A DNA stretch of 64,000 nt from Hydrogenophaga sp. (GTDB lineage: Bacteria; Pseudomonadota; Gammaproteobacteria; Burkholderiales; Burkholderiaceae_C). Both the position numbers and the translations under genes were made by a program. Within the stretch, counting starts at the first letter, position 1; each line of letters opens with the position of its first letter. Below are positions 8,377 to 15,038 of this stretch, one piece after another. A model generated the notes under the pieces. The model was not told where the DNA came from. It ran no database searches and saw only the letters and a list, made by a program, of their open reading frames with translations. The stretch is from positions 1-64,000 of the forward strand of contig NZ_JAUSCF010000020.1 in assembly GCF_030651625.1 (NCBI RefSeq), read 5' to 3'.

Positions 8377-9303
8377 TCAACGGGCGCCGGGCAGACCGGC
8401 GGACGTGAAGTCGAGGCGCTCGGCAATGAAGTTCGGGCGTGGCGCCAGACCACAGAACGGATCCACCGGGGTGTTGTGCACGCTGTTGTAGACCACGAAT
8501 ACATTGCTGCGTGGCAGAGGCGTGATGTTCGAATTCGAACCGTGCATGATGTTGCACTCGAAGAACGTCACAGAGCCGGCCAGGCCGGTGGGCGCAGTGA
8601 TGCCGAAGTCGTTCACCAGCTGAGTCAGGCTCTCGTCGTCGGGCACGCCCACTTCCTGGCTTTTCAACGATTTCTTGTAGTGGTTGTCGGGCGTTTCGCC
8701 CACGCACGACACGAAGCGCTGGTGCGAACCCGGAATGATCATCAGCGGGCCGTTGTGCGGCGTGTTGGGTGTGAGGCTGATGGAGCAACTGACCATACGC
8801 ATCGCCGGCACGCCGTCTTCCACGTGCCAGGTTTCAAAGTCGGAGTGCCAGTAGAACTCCTTGCCCCGGAAGCCACCCTTGTAGTTGATGCGCGACTGGT
8901 GGATGTACACGTCGCTGCCGAGCAACTGGCGCGCAATGGCCACCACCTTGGGGTGGTGGCACAGGCGGCGCATCACCTCGCTGCTCTGGTGCACCGCGAA
9001 GATGGACCGCAGCTCGCGGCTGCCCGGCTCGATCACGGCCTCGTCGGTGTCTTTCAGGGCTTCATCGCTGCGCAGGCGCTGCAATTCCGCCAGGCATTCG
9101 CTGATGTCTGCATCGCTGAGCAGTTCATCGAACGTGAGGTGGCCGTTGTCTTCGTAGAAGTGCAATTGGTGGTCGCTCAGCGGGCCGTCGTCGGCCTTGC
9201 CATGCACCACCGGATCCTTGCGCGGCGTGACCTGCGCCGTCGGGGCGACGCGAGAAGGGTAGCGGTCCTCCCGGACCGGGGTGGCTTGTGAGGCGTTGCT
9301 CAT
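8377..9303 (-). CDS. ectD: Ectoine 5-hydroxylase EctD
   Basis: 308 residues. A non-haem Fe(II)/2-oxoglutarate dioxygenase converting ectoine to 5-hydroxyectoine. The EctD signature is intact: FYWHSDFETWHVEDGVP, giving iron ligands His153 and Asp155, with the third ligand His254 in NIMHGSNSN. Length is typical (about 300). It lies between ectC and ehuB on the same strand with gaps of 15-24 bp, so it is in the same operon. Confidence 0.95.
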   Translation of the reverse strand: MSNASQATPVREDRYPSRVAPTAQVTPRKDPVVHGKADDGPLSDHQLHFYEDNGHLTFDELLSDADISECLAELQRLRSDEALKDTDEAVIEPGSRELRSIFAVHQSSEVMRRLCHHPKVVAIARQLLGSDVYIHQSRINYKGGFRGKEFYWHSDFETWHVEDGVPAMRMVSCSISLTPNTPHNGPLMIIPGSHQRFVSCVGETPDNHYKKSLKSQEVGVPDDESLTQLVNDFGITAPTGLAGSVTFFECNIMHGSNSNITPLPRSNVFVVYNSVHNTPVDPFCGLAPRPNFIAERLDFTSAGLPGAR

Positions 9304-9327
9304 AGGGGGTCCTCCATTTTTGTGCGC

Positions 9328-9717
9328 TTACTCGGCCAGCGCGTAGGCGCCGGTGGCGTCGTGCACTTCGCGGCCGGTCAGCGGCGGGTTGAACACGCAG
9401 ACCATGCGCATGTGCGTGCCCTTGTTGGCACGCAGGATGTGACGGTCGTGGTTGTTGAGGGCGTAGATGGTGCCCACACGGATGTCGTGCGTCTGGCCGG
9501 TGGCCAGGTCGGTGATCTCGCCCGCGCCTTCGATGCAGTAAACCGTTTCCAGGTGGTTGCGGTACTCCATCTCCAGCACGGCGCCGGGCTTGATGACGGT
9601 GTCGTTGACCGAATAGCCCATACCGGCGTCCTTGTAAATCAGGCGGCGGCTGGTCCAGCCTTCGGTGTCGACATCGGCCGGTGTGCCCAGAATTTCATCA
9701 AGGTGTTTGACGATCAT
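9328..9717 (-). CDS. ectC: L-ectoine synthase EctC
   Basis: 129 residues, a cupin that cyclises N-gamma-acetyl-diaminobutyrate to ectoine. The metal-site residues known for the family are present (Glu57, Tyr85, His93), as is the core segment KPGAVLEMEYRNHLETVYCI. Start and length are canonical (MIVKHLDEI). It lies 39 bp after ectB and 24 bp before ectD. Confidence 0.97.
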   Translation of the reverse strand: MIVKHLDEILGTPADVDTEGWTSRRLIYKDAGMGYSVNDTVIKPGAVLEMEYRNHLETVYCIEGAGEITDLATGQTHDIRVGTIYALNNHDRHILRANKGTHMRMVCVFNPPLTGREVHDATGAYALAE

Positions 9718-9756
9718 GTGTGTTTCCTTTGTTCTTGTGACTCTGATGAAAGGGGT

Positions 9757-11022
9757 TCAGGCTGCCTTGCGCAGGTCCTGGCTCATGACCGCGCGAATGC
9801 TGGTCTCAATGGTGTCGAGGCCGTGCAGCAACTCGTCTTCCTTGATGGTCAGGCTGGGCAGCAGTTTGAGCACCTGATCGTCGATGCCGGCGGTCTCGAT
9901 GATCAGGCCGCGTCCGAAGCAGTCCTTCGAGATGCGTGAAGCCAGACCCGCGTCGGCGAATTCCACCCCCTGGATCAGGCCCCTGCCGCGCACGGTGGCT
10001 TCAACACCTTGTTTGTGCAGCATCTGGGCCAGGCGCTCCTGCACGATGCCGCTCTTTTTAGCCACGGCTTCCTGCAGCAGGCTGTTGCGCCAATAGCTCA
10101 AAGCAGCGGTGCCCGTGACAAACGCCGGGCAGTGGCCGCGGAAAGTGCCGTTGTGCTCTCCGGGCGCCCACTGGTCCATCTCGGGCTTGATCAGCACCAG
10201 TGCCAGCGGCAGGCCGTAGCCGGAAAGCGACTTCGACAGCGTGACGATGTCGGGCACGATGCCGGCCTCTTCGAAGCTGAAAAAGTGGCCGGTGCGCCCG
10301 CAGCCGACCTGGATGTCGTCAACGATGAGCACGATGCCGTGGCGCTGCGTGATCTCGCGCAGGCGTCGGAGCCAGGCCACGCTGGCCACATTCACGCCGC
10401 CTTCGGCCTGCACCGTTTCCAGGATCACGGCGGCAGGAATGTCCATACCGCTGCCGTTGTCAACCAGCATGGATTCGAAATAGTCGAGCGTGTCGGTGTC
10501 GGCGCCCATGTAGCCATCGAACGGCATGGAGGCCGCGTTGCCCAGGGGGACGCCGGCACCGGCACGCTTGAAGCCGTTGCCGGTGACCGACAGGGCACCC
10601 AGGGTCATGCCGTGAAACGCGTTGGTGAAACCCACCACCTGCTCACGACCGGTGACCTTGCGCGCCAGTTTGAGGGCGGCTTCCACGGCATTGGTGCCGG
10701 TGGGGCCCGGGAACTGAAACTTGTAGGAGAGCCCGCGCGGTTGCAGGATCACTTCGTGGAAGTTCTTGATGAACGCTTCCTTGGCTTCGCTGAACATGTC
10801 GAGCGTGTGCGTGATGCCGTCGCGCATCAGATAGGCCATCAGGGCCTGTTTGATCTTGTCTGGGTTGTGGCCGTAGTTCAGCACGCCAGCACCACTGAAG
10901 AAGTCAAGGTAGCGGCGGCCCTGGTTGTCGGTCATCCAGGCGCCCTTGGCGGACGCAAACATGGCGGGGAAGTTGCGGCAGTAGCCACGTACTTCGGATT
11001 CGTGTTCTTCAATGATGTTCAT
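9757..11022 (-). CDS. ectB: Diaminobutyrate-2-oxoglutarate transaminase EctB
   Basis: 421 residues from MNIIEEHESEVRGYCRNFP, which is the usual EctB N-terminus and is preceded by AAGGA; an in-frame extension to 11091 is not needed. A class III PLP transaminase: GPTGTNAVEAALKLAR near residue 106, VDDIQVGCGRTG near 234 and the PLP lysine in LSKSLSGYG at about residue 264. It makes L-2,4-diaminobutyrate from aspartate semialdehyde, the first step to ectoine. Confidence 0.96.
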   Translation of the reverse strand: MNIIEEHESEVRGYCRNFPAMFASAKGAWMTDNQGRRYLDFFSGAGVLNYGHNPDKIKQALMAYLMRDGITHTLDMFSEAKEAFIKNFHEVILQPRGLSYKFQFPGPTGTNAVEAALKLARKVTGREQVVGFTNAFHGMTLGALSVTGNGFKRAGAGVPLGNAASMPFDGYMGADTDTLDYFESMLVDNGSGMDIPAAVILETVQAEGGVNVASVAWLRRLREITQRHGIVLIVDDIQVGCGRTGHFFSFEEAGIVPDIVTLSKSLSGYGLPLALVLIKPEMDQWAPGEHNGTFRGHCPAFVTGTAALSYWRNSLLQEAVAKKSGIVQERLAQMLHKQGVEATVRGRGLIQGVEFADAGLASRISKDCFGRGLIIETAGIDDQVLKLLPSLTIKEDELLHGLDTIETSIRAVMSQDLRKAA

Positions 11023-11100
11023 GGGAGTCCTTTCGTCGTTGCAAAACAGAATGTGCCGCGGTGTCGTGCGGCACAAGCCGCCTGTAGGCACACAGAAAAA

Positions 11101-11640
11101 TCAGTCGCTGCGCGCAGGCGCGCCGCGCGCAAGCGGGCCGATGCGATACAGCGGTTCCGCAGGGTGGTCGTGCGCAAAGAGGTCGGCAGTGAAGTGCGGC
11201 CGCACTTCGCAACCGGTTTCAAGCTCGCGGGCCAGGCGTTTGAACAAGGCTTGCGAGGCGGTGTTGTCGTCGGCCACCGTGGCGGTGACCCACTGACAGT
11301 GGGTGTTGGCTGGCAAGGCCAGCCAGGCCATGAGCAGCCTGAGACCAAGGCCTTTTCCCTGGTGTTCGGGTAAAAGGCCCACCTGCCACACGAAGGCCGT
11401 ATGGGGTTCGCGCGGCGGCTGATAGCCGATCACCATCCCCACCGCTTCGCCTTCGTGCTCCGCGATCAGGCATGTATCGCCGAAATCCGTGGCAAGCAGC
11501 AGGTAGAAATACTGGGAATTCAGCTCCAGCGTGCCGGCGCCTTGAACCAGTCGCCACAGGGTGGCGCCATCGGCCGGGCGCGCAGATCGGAAAACGAGGG
11601 GAAAGGAAGGGGTAAGTGTGGTCGAGCCTGAAACGGTCAT
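11101..11640 (-). CDS. ectA: L-2,4-diaminobutyrate acetyltransferase EctA
   Basis: About 179 residues from the ATG at 11640; an in-frame GTG at 11682 would add 14. A GNAT fold is visible: FRSARPADGATLWRLVQ, the catalytic core WQVGLLPEHQGKGLGLRLL carrying the acetyl-CoA Q/RxxGxG/A loop, then VTATVADDNTASQALFKRLA. It acetylates diaminobutyrate on the gamma nitrogen. It is the first gene of the ect-ehu unit. No ectR (MarR-type) regulator or specialised aspartokinase (ask_ect) gene is adjacent, unlike many ect clusters. Confidence 0.93.
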   Translation of the reverse strand: MTVSGSTTLTPSFPLVFRSARPADGATLWRLVQGAGTLELNSQYFYLLLATDFGDTCLIAEHEGEAVGMVIGYQPPREPHTAFVWQVGLLPEHQGKGLGLRLLMAWLALPANTHCQWVTATVADDNTASQALFKRLARELETGCEVRPHFTADLFAHDHPAEPLYRIGPLARGAPARSD

Positions 11641-11694
11641 GCCATGGGTTGTTTGTGGTGAAGACACGTTGTGACGGTGCACACGCGCGGCTTC

Positions 11695-11880
11695 TGGCGA
11701 ACCTGATTCGCTTGTCGCCCTGAAGGCAGCAACGCGGACCGGTCGGCCCCGGGTAAGGGACCTACAAAAGAACTCAAGCGACCTTTTGGCCGTTGAACGA
11801 AACAGACGTTTGCCGTGCCCGCGAAACGGGCAAAGTGATCTGTGGACCCAGGGCAGTGTTCGCTGCCTGGTCCTTTTTCA
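11695..11880 (+). ncRNA. Candidate structured small RNA upstream of ectA
   Basis: The 450-bp gap between ectA and the formate regulator holds no convincing gene. On the plus strand it shows GCGAA-CCTGA-TTCGC (about 11699-11713), a long-range CGCTTG/CAAGCG pairing, a GCCCG-CGAAA-CGGGC hairpin (about 11819-11833) and finally a strong hairpin with a T-run. Both flanking genes are on the minus strand, so a plus-strand terminator implies a separate plus-strand transcript of roughly 180 nt. No known RNA family was recognised. From 11881 to 12094 nothing further is seen. Confidence 0.3.
11844..11879 (+). terminator. Rho-independent terminator, plus strand
   Basis: GGACC-CAGGGCAG, a TGTTCG loop, CTGCCTG-GGTCC with one bulge, followed by TTTTTC. 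The T-run is on the plus strand only, where no upstream protein gene exists. Confidence 0.55.
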
Positions 11881-12094
11881 GTCTAAACCGATACGTAGCG
11901 AGATGCAACCCACGGTGTGCAATTGCGCTCAGTGGTGAGCACCCGAAAGCGGCTCAATGGCTTGTGTTTAAAGGCCTTGCGCGGCATGACCGCCGATCGA
12001 TTTTTTTTCTTCACGAAGGTTTCTTGCCGCGCATTCCACCCGTGCCATGAAGGACCGAAGCACCCGTGCAGCGTCTTTGTTCAACAGATGGCCA

Positions 12095-13165
12095 TCATGT
12101 CTGGAAGGCATTTTCGATATTGAGAAGCTCGCCCGTTCGTGCCGCCTCGTAGCCTTTGAGCGCGGCCACCTTGGCGCGGAAGGCCGGCGACTGCAGCACC
12201 GAGAGAACGGGTCGGAATTCCTTGCGTTGCAACGCATCAACGGGCATGGCAAAGAAGTAGCGTTCCTTGAGCAGGGGAATGAAATGCAGGCCAAAGCGGT
12301 GGGCAGCCGTCTGCACACCGATGCCCACATCGGCCATGCCGCTGGCCACAAAGGCCGCCACCGCTGCATGGGTGAATTCGGTGTTGTCATAGCCGGCCAC
12401 ACGGTGCGATGCAATGCCCTGTTGTTGAAGCAGCAGATCCGTGAGCATGCGCGTGCCGGAGCCCTCCGGGCGGTTCACGAAGCGCAGACCCGGTCGGGAC
12501 AGGTCTGCCAGCCCGCGCAGTTTGAGCGGGTTGCCCGTGGCGACGAACAGGCCTTGCGTACGGACTGCGAGGTGGAGCAGGCGGTGCTTGTCGGGCTTCA
12601 GCCAGCGCAGGTAGCGCCGAGCAGCCGCCGGTTCAAACGGACCCAGGGGCACGTGAAACCCGGCCAGTTCGCAGTCGCCCTGCGCCAGGGCAGCCACCGC
12701 CTCCAGGCTGTTGCGGTAGCGCAGTTCGAACGGCACCTTGCGCTCGGTCAGTTGTTCGCGCAAGGCCGCCACGGCAAACCCATGGCTGGCGTGCAGCCGA
12801 GGCACGGACCGCTGCTTGCGTTGCACGCGCCCCAGTTCGCCTTCGATCTCCGATGCCAGTGAATCCAGAAGAGGTTGAAGGCGTGCGCCGATCCGGGCGT
12901 CCGCCCAGATGAGCGTCTGCCCCAGGTCCGTCAACGATGAGCCCTGTCCCCGACCGCGCGTGAGCAAGGCTTGGCCGAACAGCCGCTCGGCCTGTCGAAC
13001 AAGGCCCCAGGAATGGCGATAGGACAGCCCCAGTTCCCTGGCGGCCTGAGCGATGCTGCCCGATTCCTTCACGGCGGCCAGCAGTTGCAGCAGGGTGTTG
13101 GCGGAGAGGGCTTCGTGGTCGTCGTGGCCGATCTGCCAGCCAGGTTGCAGGGAGATGCGCAGCAT
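12095..13165 (-). CDS. ModE/LysR-like regulator with binding-protein domain, likely formate dehydrogenase regulator
   Basis: 356 residues. The N-terminus is a ModE/LysR-type winged helix-turn-helix (LLAAVKESGSIAQAARELGLSYRH; ESGSIAQAARELG is the recognition region). Residues about 130-340 form a periplasmic-binding-protein-like effector domain (GCELAG-like GDCELAGFHVPLG, FVNRPEGSGTR). It is divergent from the formate dehydrogenase genes with a 103-bp gap. Regulators in this position (FdsR in Cupriavidus) control fds genes in response to formate; that role here is inferred from position. The effector could alternatively be molybdate. Confidence 0.75.
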   Translation of the reverse strand: MLRISLQPGWQIGHDDHEALSANTLLQLLAAVKESGSIAQAARELGLSYRHSWGLVRQAERLFGQALLTRGRGQGSSLTDLGQTLIWADARIGARLQPLLDSLASEIEGELGRVQRKQRSVPRLHASHGFAVAALREQLTERKVPFELRYRNSLEAVAALAQGDCELAGFHVPLGPFEPAAARRYLRWLKPDKHRLLHLAVRTQGLFVATGNPLKLRGLADLSRPGLRFVNRPEGSGTRMLTDLLLQQQGIASHRVAGYDNTEFTHAAVAAFVASGMADVGIGVQTAAHRFGLHFIPLLKERYFFAMPVDALQRKEFRPVLSVLQSPAFRAKVAALKGYEAARTGELLNIENAFQT

Positions 13166-13268
13166 GGTGACAAGACAGGTGTGGGGTGCAGTGTGCGTGT
13201 GCGCGCGACGGCAATTTATGAAATGAAGAACATATTAAAGCCCATGACCCGGTGCTACGCTGACTGCC
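13166..13268. promoter_or_regulatory. Divergent promoter region, regulator/formate dehydrogenase
   Basis: 103 bp between the two divergent start codons. It contains an AT-rich core (AATTTATGAAATGAAGAAC and the following TATTAA) in otherwise GC-rich DNA, the likely site of promoter and operator. No single box can be defined by eye. Confidence 0.4.
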
Positions 13269-15038
13269 ATGAAAACGACCCCTTCTGTGATGAGACCGAC
13301 CGCCGAGACCCGGGTGATCCCCATTCGCGCAGAAGCCGCACCTTCCAGGCGCCCGCGCTTCACGCCCAAAGGGCGGCAGGTCGATCCAGCGGCCAGTCGG
13401 CGAGTGGCCGCGCTCTGTGAGGGATTGGCGCCGCGCGCCGATTTGCTCATCGAACACCTGCACCGCTTGCAGGACGGCGAAGGCTCGCTGCGTCGCGGCC
13501 ACCTCGCCGCGCTGGCCGACCGCCTGCGCCTGAGCCAGGTCGAGGTGTTCGAAGTGGCCAGCTTTTACCACCACTTCAATGTGGTGGACGATGCCGCCGC
13601 CGTGCCCTCCCATATTGTGCGTGTGTGCACCAGCCTGTCATGTGACATGGCGGGATCGCAGTCGCTGCTGACGAATTTGCAACAGCAACTGCACGGTGAT
13701 GTCAGCGTGCGGGTCGAAGCTGTGCCATGCATCGGCCAGTGCCATCGCGCACCGGCCGCTTGTGTGGGCCAGCGGCAGTTGCCCGAGGCGACGGTGCAGT
13801 CGGTGGTTGATCTGCTGAAGGCGGGAGAGACCGGGCCTCGCGAAATTTCGCCAACGCCGACCCGTGCGCCTGCGTTGTTGCAGTTCACCCGTTTGCTCGA
13901 AGGTGCTTTGACGCCCGAACAGGTGTTGGTCGAGCTCAAGGCCTCCCAGCTTCGCGGCCTGGGTGGTGCCGGGTTTCCGGCCTGGCGCAAGTGGGAGACT
14001 GTGCGCGCACAACCCGGCCCGCGCCACATGGTGGTCAATATCGACGAAGGCGAGGTGGGCACGTTCAAGGACTGGCATTTGCTGACCACGGGTGCTGCAC
14101 AGGTACTGGAGGGCATGCTGATCGCGGCCCACGTGACGGGGGTCGAGCGCATCTGGATCTATCTGCGCGACGAGTACCACGACGCACGCGTGTTGCTGCA
14201 GCGCGAACTCGATGCGTTGGCGCTGGCCCTGAGCAGCCTGGCCACGCAGCGTCCCGGCTTCACGCCACCGCAGATCGAATTGCGGCGCGGCGCCGGGGCT
14301 TACATCTGTGGTGAAGAGTCGGCGCTCATCGAATCGGTGGAGGGCAAACGCGGTCTGCCTCGCCTGAAGCCGCCCATCGTGGCCATGCACGGCGTGTTTG
14401 GCCGTCCCACACTGGCACACAACCCGGAAACCCTGTGGTGGCTGCCGGAAATTCTGGACAAAGGCGGTGAATGGCTGGCAGGCCAGGGGCGACGTGAGCG
14501 CAGTGGCCTGCGGCGATTCTCCGTGTCGGGTCGGGTGAACAAGCCGGGCGTGCATCTGGCGCCCGCAGGCATCACCTTGCGCGAACTGGTGGACGAACAC
14601 GCCGGCGGCATGCTCGATGGCCATGAGCTGTACGCCTACCTGCCAGGTGGCGCGTCAGGCGGCATTCTGCCCGCCACCTTGGCCGATGTGCCGCTGGACT
14701 TCGACACGCTCGTTGACCATGGTTGTTTCATTGGGTCGATGGCGGTGGTGGTGATGAGCCAGCACGACAGCGCACGTGACGCCGCGCTGAACCTGATGCG
14801 GTTCTTCGAACACGAATCGTGCGGCCAGTGCACGCCGTGCCGCGCGGGCACCACCAAGGCCGTGCAGCTGATGCAGGCAGCCGTGTGGGACACGGAATGC
14901 CTGGGCGAACTGTCTCAGGTGATGCGCGATGCGTCCATCTGTGGACTGGGGCAGGCGGCGCCCAATCCGGTGGATTCGGTGCTGCGCTTCTTTGCGCATG
15001 AGGTGAATGGCACAACGATTGGCGAGGTATCTCCATGA
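13269..15038 (+). CDS. NAD-dependent formate dehydrogenase, fused gamma-beta (HoxF-like) diaphorase subunit
   Basis: 589 residues combining two proteins that are separate in Cupriavidus fdsGB. Residues about 30-190 are NuoE/FdsG-like with a [2Fe-2S] site (CTSLSC and CIGQC). Residues about 200-589 are NuoF/FdsB-like: FMN/NADH-binding LRGLGGAGFPAWRKW and GAGAYICGEESALIES, and a [4Fe-4S] site (CGQCTPCR plus a later cysteine in ASICGLG). The thioredoxin-like N-terminal part of FdsB is missing, so the layout matches HoxF of NAD-reducing hydrogenases. It passes electrons from FdsA to NAD+. The stop overlaps the fdsA start by 4 bp. Confidence 0.88.
   Translation: MKTTPSVMRPTAETRVIPIRAEAAPSRRPRFTPKGRQVDPAASRRVAALCEGLAPRADLLIEHLHRLQDGEGSLRRGHLAALADRLRLSQVEVFEVASFYHHFNVVDDAAAVPSHIVRVCTSLSCDMAGSQSLLTNLQQQLHGDVSVRVEAVPCIGQCHRAPAACVGQRQLPEATVQSVVDLLKAGETGPREISPTPTRAPALLQFTRLLEGALTPEQVLVELKASQLRGLGGAGFPAWRKWETVRAQPGPRHMVVNIDEGEVGTFKDWHLLTTGAAQVLEGMLIAAHVTGVERIWIYLRDEYHDARVLLQRELDALALALSSLATQRPGFTPPQIELRRGAGAYICGEESALIESVEGKRGLPRLKPPIVAMHGVFGRPTLAHNPETLWWLPEILDKGGEWLAGQGRRERSGLRRFSVSGRVNKPGVHLAPAGITLRELVDEHAGGMLDGHELYAYLPGGASGGILPATLADVPLDFDTLVDHGCFIGSMAVVVMSQHDSARDAALNLMRFFEHESCGQCTPCRAGTTKAVQLMQAAVWDTECLGELSQVMRDASICGLGQAAPNPVDSVLRFFAHEVNGTTIGEVSP

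Noticed and set aside
7303..9291. A 662-codon plus-strand frame running through a repeat and antisense to ehuB and ectD
   Set aside because: No motif or ribosome site; EhuB and EctD on the other strand have full family signatures.
11695..11880. Possible 6S RNA or 4.5S RNA
   Set aside because: The size fits 6S, but the closing stem and conserved bulge-flanking sequences could not be found on either strand, and the 4.5S GGAAGGAAGCAGCC-type loop is absent. Kept only as an unclassified candidate.
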